NCBI GenBank assembly: GCA_045611765.1
Contig: JAZKXT010000003.1
Coordinates: 1 to 64,000 of the forward strand
Source of the DNA: UMGS1649 sp045611765
GTDB taxonomy: Bacteria; Bacillota; Clostridia; TANB77; CAG-465
Length of the DNA: 64,000 nucleotides
Reading direction: 5' to 3'
Part shown: piece by piece, positions 7,194 through 16,182 of the stretch
Layout of the letters: each line of letters begins with the position of its first letter
Numbering within the stretch: position 1 is the stretch's first letter
Notes under the pieces: model-generated
The model's database searches: none
Seen by the model: only the letters and a program-made list of their open reading frames with translations
Told to the model about the DNA's origin: nothing
Translations under genes and position numbers: made by a program

Positions 7194-8288
7194 CTAAACG
7201 TTGAACTTAAACAAGATAATATCTCCATCTTGAACAACATATTCTTTTCCTTCTAAACGAACTAATCCTTTTTCCCTAGCAGCTGCATAGGTGCCACATG
7301 CTATTAAATCATCATAAGATACTATTTCAGCTTTAATAAAGCCGCGTTCAAAATCTGTATGTATCTTGCCGGCTGCTTGAGGAGCTTTTGTTCCTTTTGT
7401 TATAGTCCAAGCACGAACTTCTTGTTTACCGGCTGTTAGGTAAGACATAAGGTTAAGAAGCTCATAACTTTTAACTGCCAACAAATCTAGTCCGGATTTT
7501 TCGAAACCATAATCTTGCATAAGAAGCATTTTGTCTTCATCTTCAAGTTCAGATAATTCTTCTTCAAGTTTTGCGCAAAGAGGAATACATATTGTATCTT
7601 CTTGACCAGCATATTCTTTTACTTTATTTACATTTGCATCTGTATCTATAGTTGTTAATTGGTCTTCGTTAACGTTAGCGATATATATAACTTTTTTAGA
7701 TGTAAGTAAAAACAGGTCAGAGATGACAGCTTTTTCTTCTTTAGAAATTTCAACACTTCTTGCGGGCTTGCCATTTTCTAAAGCAGTTTTTATCCTATTT
7801 AATACTTCAACTTCAAGCAGTGCATCTTTATCATGAGATTTGGCCTGCTTGTTAGCACGTTCTAATCTCTTGTTTATAGTTTCAATATCTGCAAATATTA
7901 ACTCTAAATTTATTGTTTCTATATCTGATAATGGGTCTATTTTCCCTTCAACGTGAACTATGTCTTTGTTTTCAAAGCATCTTACAACGTGAACTATAGC
8001 ATCTACTTCACGTATGTGAGCTAAGAATTTGTTCCCTAAACCTTCTCCTTTGGATGCACCTTTAACAAGACCGGCAATATCTACAAATTCTATAACGGCA
8101 TATGTAGTCTTATCTGAATCATACATTTTTGTTAAAACTTCTAATCTTTCATCTGGAACTAGCACTGTTCCAATGTTTGGTTCTATTGTACAAAATGGAT
8201 AGTTTGCACTTTCAGCTCCTGCTTTAGTTATAGCATTAAATAAAGTGCTTTTTCCAACGTTTGGTAAACCAACTATACCTAATTTCAA
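7194..8288 (-). CDS. ychF: Ribosome-binding ATPase/GTPase YchF (Obg-related)
   Basis: YchF/OLA1 is a conserved P-loop NTPase that binds ribosomes and prefers ATP. The G1 motif GLPNVGKST is at residues 7-15 and the G3 motif DIAGLVKGASKGEGLGN follows. A coiled-coil insert (residues ~128-160) and the C-terminal TGS domain (AWTITKGTKAPQAAGKIHTDFERGFIKAEI) complete the normal 364-residue family length. The start is TTG at 8288, chosen because AAAGGAG lies 8 bp upstream and MKLGIVGLPNVGKS is the standard family N-terminus. It is divergently arranged from the nucleoside kinase gene at 8420 and transcribed toward the tRNAs. Confidence 0.96.
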   Translation of the reverse strand: MKLGIVGLPNVGKSTLFNAITKAGAESANYPFCTIEPNIGTVLVPDERLEVLTKMYDSDKTTYAVIEFVDIAGLVKGASKGEGLGNKFLAHIREVDAIVHVVRCFENKDIVHVEGKIDPLSDIETINLELIFADIETINKRLERANKQAKSHDKDALLEVEVLNRIKTALENGKPARSVEISKEEKAVISDLFLLTSKKVIYIANVNEDQLTTIDTDANVNKVKEYAGQEDTICIPLCAKLEEELSELEDEDKMLLMQDYGFEKSGLDLLAVKSYELLNLMSYLTAGKQEVRAWTITKGTKAPQAAGKIHTDFERGFIKAEIVSYDDLIACGTYAAAREKGLVRLEGKEYVVQDGDIILFKFNV

Positions 8289-8354
8289 TTAAATCACTCC
8301 TTTTTCAAAGTCTGTCATATTATACACTAAAAGGTAAAAAAAGTAAAGGAGCAA

Positions 8355-8383
8355 TTGACTTTTTAAGCTGTTTAGTATATAGT
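8355..8383 (+). promoter_or_regulatory. Sigma-A promoter for the nucleoside kinase-argS run
   Basis: TTGACT (8355-8360), 17-bp spacer, TATAGT (8378-8383), 36 bp before the ATG at 8420. Confidence 0.65.
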
Positions 8384-8419
8384 TATATAGACATAAGATA
8401 AAGGTATAAAGGAGTACAT

Positions 8420-10087
8420 ATGATACAAGAATTAAAAAATAAAAAAATAAAAATAAATATTACAGATAGCGAGCAAGTTATTGTAAAATACGGAACTAAA
8501 GCAGGAGAAGTGCTATCTTTGTTAGAAATGGCTGAAAAAGATATTTTAGCTGTTAAAGTTAACAATAGCATACGTAATTTGGAGTATGCTTTATGCGAAA
8601 ATTCTCATATGGTTCCTGTAAGATATGATAGTTCGGATGGATATAGGATATATATAAGAACAGTTAAATTTATGCTATATATGGCTTTAAAAAGGCTATA
8701 TCCTAAATTAGATATAGAAGTGTGTAATACAATTGGAGGAATTATTTATTTCATATGTAAAAACATGGAATTTACAGGTGATATGGCAGTTGAACTTCTA
8801 AAAGAAATGAGAACTATTGTTAAAAATGATGCTAAATTTGAAAGAAAGCTTGTATCATTCGAAGAAGCTAAATATTTATTTGAGACCTCTAAAAACGAAG
8901 TTGCATTAGACTCTATGGCAATTAGGATGTCTCCGCATACTACGATACATGTATCTGAAAATATATATGGCTTAACAGATGGTATTTTAGCACCAAGTGC
9001 TTCATATACACCGGATTTTAACATTAAGAAATACAGACGCGGATTTGCTTTAATTGTTCCAAAGCAAGAGGACAGAAATACGCTTGCAGATAAAATTCCG
9101 GATAGCCCACTTTACTCGGTATTTGAAGAGAGGGCGGATTTCTTGGATATTATACAAGTAAGAAGCGTTTCTGAACTTAATAAAAGAGTAATTGAAAGTA
9201 GCATGACAGATATAATACGTGTAAATGAGGCGGAACACAACAGAAAATTTGCGGAACTTGTAATGGATATTCAGAAAAAAGGCAAAAAGCGTATGATATT
9301 AATTGCCGGTCCTTCATCTTCTGGAAAAACAACATTTGCAAAAAGATTATCTACGAATTTAAGAGTAATTGGATATAATCCAAAAGTGATATCTATGGAT
9401 AACTATTTTAAAGAAAGAGTGGACACACCGCTTCAACCAAATGGCGAATATGACTTTGAGACTATAGATGCTTTAGATTTAAAACTATTTAATTCGGATA
9501 TGAAAAAACTATTTGCCGGTAAAAAGATAAATATGCCAGAATTTAATTTCTATACCGGATGTAAAGAGTATCCTGGTAACTATTTAAAATTGGAAGATAA
9601 TGACATAATAATTTTAGAAGGGATACACGCGCTTAACCCAGTACTTTTAGGGGATATAGACGATGAACTTAAATATAAAATATATATAGCGCCTATGACG
9701 ACATTAAGCATAGATGATTTCTCTAAAGTATCTACAACAGATACAAGAATGCTAAGAAGAATCTTGAGAGACTATAAAACTCGTGGGCATGAAGTTGAAA
9801 AAACTTTAGGAATGTGGTCAAACTTAATGCGTGGAGAAAGCAAATATATTTATCCATATATAAAACACGCAGATTATATATTTAATACAAGTTTTGTATA
9901 CGAGATAGGAGCAATAAGAACTTTTGTAGAGCCGCTGCTACTTAAAGTAGATACATCAAGTGAATATTTCTCAGAAGCTAGAAGATTATATCACTTTATA
10001 CAAAAATTCTTGCCAATAGAAACAACAGAGATACCAGCAGACAGTATAATAAGAGAGTTTATTGGCAATTCGAGTTTCCAAAGATAA
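8420..10087 (+). CDS. TGS-domain/uridine kinase-family nucleoside kinase
   Basis: A fusion protein of 555 residues. The first ~65 residues form a TGS-like beta-grasp domain, residues ~66-260 resemble the second additional domain of threonyl-tRNA synthetase, and the rest is a uridine kinase/phosphoribulokinase domain. The Walker A GPSSSGKT is at 297-304, followed by MDNYFK and the nucleoside-binding FDxxxA-type segment (YDFETIDALD). Such fusions are common in Clostridia and Thermotogae and are presumed to phosphorylate uridine/cytidine, but the substrate is not proven by the sequence. It starts a probable operon with the RNHCP protein (20 bp downstream) and argS. Confidence 0.85.
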   Translation: MIQELKNKKIKINITDSEQVIVKYGTKAGEVLSLLEMAEKDILAVKVNNSIRNLEYALCENSHMVPVRYDSSDGYRIYIRTVKFMLYMALKRLYPKLDIEVCNTIGGIIYFICKNMEFTGDMAVELLKEMRTIVKNDAKFERKLVSFEEAKYLFETSKNEVALDSMAIRMSPHTTIHVSENIYGLTDGILAPSASYTPDFNIKKYRRGFALIVPKQEDRNTLADKIPDSPLYSVFEERADFLDIIQVRSVSELNKRVIESSMTDIIRVNEAEHNRKFAELVMDIQKKGKKRMILIAGPSSSGKTTFAKRLSTNLRVIGYNPKVISMDNYFKERVDTPLQPNGEYDFETIDALDLKLFNSDMKKLFAGKKINMPEFNFYTGCKEYPGNYLKLEDNDIIILEGIHALNPVLLGDIDDELKYKIYIAPMTTLSIDDFSKVSTTDTRMLRRILRDYKTRGHEVEKTLGMWSNLMRGESKYIYPYIKHADYIFNTSFVYEIGAIRTFVEPLLLKVDTSSEYFSEARRLYHFIQKFLPIETTEIPADSIIREFIGNSSFQR

Positions 10088-10106
10088 TAAATAGAAGGAG
10101 TATAGC

Positions 10107-10424
10107 ATGTTTATAAAAAACGACAATTCATTTAAATGTGAACATTGTGGAAGCCAAGTTGAAAAACTTGGCTATACTTCTCGCGACCATTGTAACAAAT
10201 GCTTATACTCACTTCATGTAGATATAGAACCTGGGGACAGGCTGAATGAATGCAGAGGCTTGCTTAAGCCGGTAAACGTTTTGGACACAGGGAAAAAGCA
10301 TATGCAAATAGAATACACATGTACAAAGTGTGGAAAAAAAGTTAGAAATATAGTAGCTGACGACGATAACAAACAAGAAATTTTAAATATAGTAAGAAGT
10401 TATGCTATGACAGGAGGAAAATAA
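10107..10424 (+). CDS. RNHCP-domain zinc protein
   Basis: The 105-residue protein matches the RNHCP family layout: CEHCG at residues 11-15, RDHCNKCLYSLHVD (the family motif, here RDHC instead of RNHC), PGDR, CRG and a second CTKCG pair near residue 75. The four cysteine pairs should bind zinc. The family has no established biochemical role. A GAAGGAG site precedes the ATG and the next gene, argS, begins at the base after its stop codon, so translation is probably coupled. The conserved position ahead of argS hints at a link to translation, which is inference. Confidence 0.85.
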   Translation: MFIKNDNSFKCEHCGSQVEKLGYTSRDHCNKCLYSLHVDIEPGDRLNECRGLLKPVNVLDTGKKHMQIEYTCTKCGKKVRNIVADDDNKQEILNIVRSYAMTGGK

Positions 10425-12128
10425 ATGGATAATATAAAATTAAACATAGCAAAAGAAATAGCGAAGGTTTTAGAACAGGATGTAGAGCAAGTATTAAACT
10501 CAATAGAGAAACCTAAAATGGCAGATATGGGTGATTTTGCATATCCTTGCTTTAGATTAGCAAGCCAATTTAGAAAAGCGCCGCCAGTAATTGCAAATGA
10601 GATAAAAGATAAGTTAGATAAAATAGAAGGTGTATCTAAAATAGAGGTTGTAGCTGGATATATTAACTTTTTTGCAGATAACATTAAAGTTACAGAAACT
10701 GTGGTAAAAGATATATTAAATGAACAAGATAAATGCTATAACTTGGAGGAAGGAAAAGATAAAACTATATGTATAGATTATTCTTCTCCAAATATTGCTA
10801 AACCATTCCATATAGGACATTTACGTTCTACGGTAATTGGTGCAGCTTTAGTTAAAATATACAAAGCGTTAGGATACAATGTAGTTGGGATTAACCACCT
10901 AGGAGACTTTGGTACACAATTTGGTTATGTTATTGAAGGATATAAAAGGTTTGGTGAAAATTTAGATTTAACAGTTGAGCCTATTAAAAAACTTGTTGAA
11001 ATATATGTTAAGATAAACGAAATGGCTAAAGAGGATGAAGCTATAGTAGAAGCCGCAAGAAAAAACTTTTCTTTACTTGAAACTGGTGACAAAGAAACTG
11101 TTGCTCTTTGGGAAAAATTTAGAAGCTTGAGTTTAGAAGAATATAAAAAAATTTATGACATTCTAGGAATAACATTTGATTCATATAACGGTGAAGCTTT
11201 CTATAACGATAAAATGGATGAAATAGTAGATATATTGAAGAGTAAGGACAAGCTTGTAGAAAGTGAAGGGGCACAGGTTGTCGAACTAGAAACAGAAAAA
11301 GTTCCTTGTATGATACTTAAAACTAATGGTTCTACTACATATGCAACTCGTGATTTAGCAGCTATACTTTATAGAGCAAGAACTTATGATTATACAAAAT
11401 GTCTATACCTTACAGGTTATGAACAAATACTACATTTTAAACAAATATTTGAAACGGCAAAATATATTGTAGATGAAAAATATGTGCCAGGGTTAGTACA
11501 CGTGCCATTTGGTATGGTTTTAGGACCTGGTGGAAAGAAGTTGTCTACAAGAAAAGGAGCTTCAACAACAATAAAAGATGTAATTGATGAAGCTATAGAT
11601 AAGGCGTATCAAGTGCTAGAGTCAAAAGGAAAGACTGGAGAAGAAGCTAAAAGTATCGCAAGCGCAGTTGGTATTGGAGCAGTGATTTTCAATGACCTTA
11701 AGAATAATAGAATCAAAGATGAAATATTTGATCTAGATGAAATGTTAAAATTTGAAGGTGAAACAGGACCATATGTACAATATACATATGTTAGAACTAA
11801 TAGTATAATGAAAAAAGCTGAGGTAGAATTGGATACTACAAACGTAGATTTAAGTGTACTTACAGCTAAAGAAGAAATAGAGTTAGTTAAGTTGCTTGCA
11901 AATAGAAAAAATATTGTTAAAGAAGCAGCAAAAGATAATGAACCATCTATTTTAACAAGATATATAATAGATGTAGCAAGTAGCTTTTCTAAGTATTATA
12001 ACGAATGTCAAATAATTGTTGGTGATAAAAAGTTGAAGCTTGCAAGACTTGCTCTTGTTAAAGCAACAGGTTATGTCTTGAAAAACGGACTTAACATGCT
12101 TGGAATAAATGCGCCGGAGAAGATGTAG
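10425..12128 (+). CDS. argS: Arginyl-tRNA synthetase
   Basis: Class I aminoacyl-tRNA synthetase charging tRNA-Arg. The N-terminal additional domain (residues 1-110) recognises the tRNA D-loop. The HIGH motif appears as PFHIGHLRST near residue 126 and the KMSKS-type motif as GKKLSTRKG near residue 374. The anticodon-binding DALR domain ends the protein (FSKYYNECQI). The 567-residue length is normal. The ATG follows the RNHCP gene stop directly, with AGGAGG inside the upstream gene's end. A hairpin terminator closes the operon at 12156. Confidence 0.97.
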   Translation: MDNIKLNIAKEIAKVLEQDVEQVLNSIEKPKMADMGDFAYPCFRLASQFRKAPPVIANEIKDKLDKIEGVSKIEVVAGYINFFADNIKVTETVVKDILNEQDKCYNLEEGKDKTICIDYSSPNIAKPFHIGHLRSTVIGAALVKIYKALGYNVVGINHLGDFGTQFGYVIEGYKRFGENLDLTVEPIKKLVEIYVKINEMAKEDEAIVEAARKNFSLLETGDKETVALWEKFRSLSLEEYKKIYDILGITFDSYNGEAFYNDKMDEIVDILKSKDKLVESEGAQVVELETEKVPCMILKTNGSTTYATRDLAAILYRARTYDYTKCLYLTGYEQILHFKQIFETAKYIVDEKYVPGLVHVPFGMVLGPGGKKLSTRKGASTTIKDVIDEAIDKAYQVLESKGKTGEEAKSIASAVGIGAVIFNDLKNNRIKDEIFDLDEMLKFEGETGPYVQYTYVRTNSIMKKAEVELDTTNVDLSVLTAKEEIELVKLLANRKNIVKEAAKDNEPSILTRYIIDVASSFSKYYNECQIIVGDKKLKLARLALVKATGYVLKNGLNMLGINAPEKM

Positions 12129-12155
12129 AAATAGAAAGCATAAATAAATATAATG

Positions 12156-12194
12156 AAAACGAAAGTAAGTAATGAAATACAGACTTTCGTTTTT
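12156..12194. terminator. Bidirectional terminator after argS
   Basis: AAAACGAAAGT and ACTTTCGTTTT flank a 16-nt loop; T-runs flank the stem on both strands, so it can also serve the convergent DUF1836 gene. Confidence 0.75.
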
Positions 12195-12200
12195 GATTTG

Positions 12201-12743
12201 TTATATATTATTATTTTTTTCTTCTATTGCAACTATGTTTTTAGAATATATTTTATAGCTGCAAGATAGTAGAACGGTTTTTAATAGATATTGATATTCA
12301 TTGGTAGACGTTTTATCTATAAAATCTTTTTTGTTATATGCACAATCTAAAGCTTCTTCAAACAGATTACAAAACTTATCATATGCAACTTGTATTTCGG
12401 ATTTTAAAGCCATTGCAAGTAACTTTTTAATATCTTCCATACTATAAACTTGTTTCAGAACACATATTGCAAACAATTTAGCTACTTGAGATTTTGAATA
12501 CTGTTTTTTAATAGGTGGTTCTATAATACCATGTTTTACATAGTTGTTAATCATAGTTTTAGTCAAAAGCTCACTGTCTTCTTTGTTGTCTGTACCAAAA
12601 AACATATATGGAGCAAGAGATTGATTTATCAGTGTCACTACCTGTTCTAAAAATAAGTCTATATTAGGGAGTTCATTCCATCTAGGAATATGAAAATTAC
12701 TAATATCTATTATTTCATTGGGATTTATATTTTGTTCATTCAT
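12201..12743 (-). CDS. DUF1836-family putative regulator
   Basis: The protein has the DUF1836 pattern: IPRWNELPNIDLFLEQVVTL at the front, then TKTMINNYVKHGIIEPPIKKQYSK, a MerR-like winged-helix segment, and an ILKQVYSMEDIKKLL helix. The family is presumed to be DNA-binding from the HTH-like part but its targets are unknown. I take the ATG at 12743 (MNEQN) as the start because a GAGG lies about 10 bp upstream; a start at 12773 would lack a site. It is a single-gene minus-strand unit between argS and the acyl-CoA ligase. Confidence 0.8.
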   Translation of the reverse strand: MNEQNINPNEIIDISNFHIPRWNELPNIDLFLEQVVTLINQSLAPYMFFGTDNKEDSELLTKTMINNYVKHGIIEPPIKKQYSKSQVAKLFAICVLKQVYSMEDIKKLLAMALKSEIQVAYDKFCNLFEEALDCAYNKKDFIDKTSTNEYQYLLKTVLLSCSYKIYSKNIVAIEEKNNNI

Positions 12744-12852
12744 AATAATTTTACCTCGTGAATATAATAACATTTTTATTTAATTAAGTCAAACACTTGA
12801 TATAATTTAACGAATGTGATAACCTAGTATTGCAAACTAGATGGAGGGAATT

Positions 12853-14574
12853 ATGAAAGAAAAGTTAGCAGATTTGAAAGATATAAAAGGGATAATATAT
12901 AATTCTGTAAAGAATTATGCTAATAATGTTGCTTTTAGAATAAAAGAGAAAATAGGAAAAGAAATAAAATATAATGATGTAACATACGAAAAAATGTTAC
13001 AGGATGTAAATGAGTTTGGAACAGGATTGTATCTTAGAGGATTAAAAAATAAAAGGATAGCTATAATAGGTAAAAATAGATATGAATGGGTTTTAACATA
13101 TCTTTCTACGCTGCTAGGAGATATGGTGGCTGTACCACTAGATAAAGAACTTCAATATGACGAATTAGAGAATTCATTAATACGTAGTAAAGCGGAATGT
13201 ATAGTGTTTGATACGAAACTTAAAGATGCTATTTATGAAATAAAGAAAAGCGGAAAAACCTCATTAAAACATTTTGTGTGTATGGATAGTGATATAGACG
13301 GTTTTGAATCTGTACAAGAAATAATGAATATTGGTAATGTGGCAATTAATGAGGGAAATAATGAATATATAAATGAGGATATTGATGAAAATAAAATGAG
13401 CGTATTGTTATTTACGTCAGGCACGACATCAAAATCTAAGGCGGTAATGTTAAGTGAAAAAAATATTGCCTCAAACATATATGCCATGATGCAAGTAGAG
13501 GATATTAGACCTTCAGATACAAATATTGCATTTTTGCCATTTCACCACATATTTGGTTCAACGTGTATATTAGTAATGTTATCTGGTGGAGTGAAAACAG
13601 TTTTCCCAGATGGATTAAAATATATAAAACAAAATTTGAAAGAATACGAAGTAACGTTGTTTGTTGGTGTGCCTGTACTTGTTGAAGCAATGCATAAGGC
13701 TGTTATGAAAGAAATAGAAAAACAAGGAAAAACAAGATTAATAAAAGTTGCTACAAAGATTAGCGATGTTTTGTTGAAATGTAAAATAGATGTACGTAGA
13801 AAATTATTTAAACAAGTTATAGATGGGCTTGGTGGTAAACTTAGAATGATTATAGAAGGTGGAGCTGCGGCAGATCCGGTCATATCTAAAAGTTTTAATA
13901 GTTTAGGAATACTTGTAGTACAAGGTTACGGTTTAACAGAGACTGCTCCTGTTATAGCAGCAGAGAATCCAAATGAATTAAGACTTGGTTCTGTTGGTAA
14001 AGCAATGTGCAATGATACATTAGAAATAGTGGAAAAAGATGCAAATGGAATAGGTCAAGTTAGAGTAAAAGGACCTAATGTAATGCTTGGGTATTATGAA
14101 ATGCCAGAGGAAACAGAGAATGTATTAAAAGATGGTTATTTCTATACGGGTGACTTGGGATATTTGGATAAAGATGGTTACTTGTTCATAACTGGACGTA
14201 GCAAAAATATGATAGTTCTTAAAAATGGTAAAAAGGTATTTCCGGAAGAGCTAGAGTTATTAGTTAACAGATTAGATCTTGTAGAAGAGTCAATGGTATT
14301 TGGGATGCCGGATGATGAGGATAAAAATGATGTAAAGCTTTCTGTTAAGGTAGTATATAATCCGGATGCAGTAAAAGAAAAATATGGAGAAAAAACAGAG
14401 CAAGAAGTATATAATATTATATGGGAACAAATTAAAGAATTAAATAAAACATTCCCTAATTACAAACATATAAAAAATGTTCTGCTTTCTACAGATGAAT
14501 TAATAAAAAACTCAAGTAAAAAAGTAAAAAGATTTGAAGAAATGAAAGTTATATTGGGTGAAAAGAATAAATAA
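12853..14574 (+). CDS. AMP-forming acyl-CoA synthetase (long-chain fatty acid CoA ligase-like)
   Basis: A member of the ANL adenylating superfamily: it would activate a carboxylic acid as acyl-AMP and transfer it to CoA or a carrier. Visible motifs are LLFTSGTTSKSKAVML (A3, P-loop), QGYGLTETAPVI (A5), YTGDLGYLDKDGYLFITGR (A7/A8) and a C-terminal Lys-containing segment (SSKKVKR). Length is 573 residues. The ATG at 12853 is preferred over the in-frame ATG at 12841, because GGAGGG (12843-12848) lies inside the longer version at ideal spacing. No signal peptide, so it is cytoplasmic or peripheral. The chain length of the substrate cannot be told. It is a stand-alone gene. Confidence 0.88.
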   Translation: MKEKLADLKDIKGIIYNSVKNYANNVAFRIKEKIGKEIKYNDVTYEKMLQDVNEFGTGLYLRGLKNKRIAIIGKNRYEWVLTYLSTLLGDMVAVPLDKELQYDELENSLIRSKAECIVFDTKLKDAIYEIKKSGKTSLKHFVCMDSDIDGFESVQEIMNIGNVAINEGNNEYINEDIDENKMSVLLFTSGTTSKSKAVMLSEKNIASNIYAMMQVEDIRPSDTNIAFLPFHHIFGSTCILVMLSGGVKTVFPDGLKYIKQNLKEYEVTLFVGVPVLVEAMHKAVMKEIEKQGKTRLIKVATKISDVLLKCKIDVRRKLFKQVIDGLGGKLRMIIEGGAAADPVISKSFNSLGILVVQGYGLTETAPVIAAENPNELRLGSVGKAMCNDTLEIVEKDANGIGQVRVKGPNVMLGYYEMPEETENVLKDGYFYTGDLGYLDKDGYLFITGRSKNMIVLKNGKKVFPEELELLVNRLDLVEESMVFGMPDDEDKNDVKLSVKVVYNPDAVKEKYGEKTEQEVYNIIWEQIKELNKTFPNYKHIKNVLLSTDELIKNSSKKVKRFEEMKVILGEKNK

Positions 14575-14596
14575 TATGAGTAGAAAATCATAAAAT

Positions 14597-14625
14597 TTGA
14601 CTTTCTTTCATATAAATGTTATAAT
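14597..14625 (+). promoter_or_regulatory. Strong sigma-A promoter for the large structured RNA
   Basis: TTGACT (14597-14602), exact 17-bp spacer, TATAAT (14620-14625). A start near 14632 would place the 5' end right at the closing stem of the RNA. Confidence 0.8.
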
Positions 14626-14631
14626 GTTATA

Positions 14632-15140
14632 TGTATGGCACGCTATTCTAGTCAGAATAACTGTTTTAGGATGGGCCTAAAAATCCATCGAATAGCACAT
14701 TAATGGCACCTTGTATTTATGCTGCATTCGCCCAGATTGGGGCGTAAGTATAGGGGTTAAGATTAAGGTAAAGCTTGTAACGGCATATAAGTCGCGCCTT
14801 TTTCAGCTTCACAACTTGTGTAAACCTTTATATAGAGAGTACTATATAATTGTAGCTAGTCGTGCGTGAAACTTCGGGATGAATGTTACACTTTTCTGAA
14901 ATTAGTTTTGCAAAAGCGAATAAGAACAGCCAAACTCTGTCAGGGAAAACCTCTAGAGTGTCACGTAAAAGTGAATGATTTAAGGATTACAGTGTGGACT
15001 AAGTGGTAATCAAGTAGCCAGTTTGGTGACAGCTGGATGCAGTCTTTAAAGGGAAACCGCTATAGGTAACGATGAGTAGACGGTAGGGAAATCCGACTTG
15101 ACCTCAAGCCACAAAATTTACTTATTTCATTGCCATATCA
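14632..15140 (+). ncRNA. Large structured non-coding RNA, probable OLE RNA
   Basis: About 500 nt without a gene, visibly richer in G and C than neighbouring spacers and dense in GNRA-like and G-A motifs. The ends pair: TATGGCA (14634-14640) with TGCCATA (15131-15137). It has its own near-consensus promoter and lies directly upstream of a ~180-residue membrane protein resembling OapA. OLE (ornate, large, extremophilic) RNA has just this size class and gene context in Clostridia and Bacilli and forms a membrane ribonucleoprotein with OapA. I recognise context and size rather than having aligned it to the consensus. It is not tmRNA, SRP RNA or RNase P RNA. Confidence 0.6.
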
Positions 15141-15166
15141 TATATAGTATAAATTTAAGGAAAGAA

Positions 15167-15712
15167 ATGAAAGATAACAAAAAATGGTTAATTACAACGT
15201 TTGCCTTAACATTTGCTCTTGCAATGTTATTTGGAGGAGTTTCAAACGTAGTTATAGAAAAAATGAATTTAATAATGGCGATTATAGTGCTTATACTTGT
15301 TATAGTGCTAGGTATCGTTTTTGATATGATAGGTATGGCTATAGCAACTTGTGAAGAAGCACCATTCCATGCTAAAGCAGCAAAAAAACATAGCGGAGCT
15401 AAAGAAGTAATAAAATTATTGAAAAACAAAGATAAAGCAACAAATATATCCAATGACCTTATAGGAGATATTTGTGGTATAGTATCTGGTAGTGCAGGGG
15501 CTTTGATTGCTATAAAATTGAGTACATTACTTAATATAGATGTAGTAATAGTAAGTTTAGTATTAAGTGCTTTTGTTGCAATGATTACAGTCGGTGGAAA
15601 AGCAATAGGTAAAGGTATATCTATGAATAATGCTGAAAAAATAATGTACATGGTAGGAGCAGTTTTACATGTAATTGCACCTGTAAAAGAGGCAAAGCAG
15701 AAAAATAATTAA
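15167..15712 (+). CDS. oapA: Small membrane protein, probable OLE-associated protein A
   Basis: The 181-residue protein has two hydrophobic segments near the N-terminus (residues ~8-27 and ~35-60), a basic loop with EEAPFHAKAAKKHSGAKEV, then NDLIGDICGIVSG and two more hydrophobic stretches, about four membrane spans in all, and a basic C-terminus. The DxxxD in DLIGD is a feature I recall as conserved in OapA. The region also recalls the N-terminal part of CNNM/HlyC-type proteins. OapA binds OLE RNA at the membrane and is linked to Mg2+ and stress responses. The start at 15167 has AAGGAAAG upstream; an earlier ATG at 15098 would run through the RNA. Confidence 0.65.
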   Translation: MKDNKKWLITTFALTFALAMLFGGVSNVVIEKMNLIMAIIVLILVIVLGIVFDMIGMAIATCEEAPFHAKAAKKHSGAKEVIKLLKNKDKATNISNDLIGDICGIVSGSAGALIAIKLSTLLNIDVVIVSLVLSAFVAMITVGGKAIGKGISMNNAEKIMYMVGAVLHVIAPVKEAKQKNN

Positions 15713-15718
15713 TGATTT

Positions 15719-15759
15719 AACCTTAGCGTAAATGTAATATCGCTAGGGTTATTTTCTTT
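15719..15759 (+). terminator. Terminator after the oapA-like gene
   Basis: AACCTTAGCG and CGCTAGGGTT pair over 10 bp (one G-U) around a 12-nt loop and are followed by ATTTTCTTTA. Confidence 0.75.
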
Positions 15760-15772
15760 ATTGCCTTAAATA

Positions 15773-15801
15773 TAGACAAAACTGAAAAAAAGTGGTACAA
15801 T
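15773..15801 (+). promoter_or_regulatory. Sigma-A promoter for rnpB
   Basis: TAGACA (15773-15778), 17-bp spacer, TACAAT (15796-15801), seven bases before the mature 5' stem of RNase P RNA. Confidence 0.7.
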
Positions 15802-15807
15802 TATATG

Positions 15808-16140
15808 GCAAGTATTTCTGACAGTCGCGCGAACTTGTTCGTGAGGAAAGTCCGGGCACCTCAAGGTAATAATGGTAGATAACGTCTACTGGGAGTGATC
15901 CTAAGGAAAGTGCAACAGAAAATAACCGCCGAAAGGTAAGGGTGAAAAAGTGAGGTAAGAGCTCACTAACTTTTATGGTGACATAATCGTTGTGTAAACC
16001 CCATTTGGTGCAACACAGATAGAGGAGATTAAGGATACCTTGCTGCCTCCTCGAAATGTGGCTCGAGATATGTAGTGATATATATCCTAGATTAATGGCT
16101 GTCTAAAACAGAACCCGGCTTATGAAATGCTTGCTTTTTT
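15808..16140 (+). ncRNA. rnpB: RNase P RNA (catalytic subunit) with terminator
   Basis: Universal RNase P signatures are present: GAGGAAAGTCCGGGC near the 5' end, ACAGAAAATAACCGCC, AAGGGTGAAAAAGTG, and near the 3' end ACAGAACCCGGCTTAT. The termini pair as GCAAGTATTTC / GAAATGCTTGC (P1), and six Ts follow at 16135-16140, so P1 also works as the terminator stem. It processes tRNA 5' ends, including the two tRNAs in this window. Confidence 0.96.
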
Positions 16141-16182
16141 AGTATTGTAAAAGAAATTACTATGTAGTAAAATGTATGTGAG

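Noticed and set aside
14632..15140. tmRNA, 6S RNA or a group II intron
   Set aside because: No tRNA-like ends, no tag reading frame, no 6S bubble and no group II domain V hairpin were seen.
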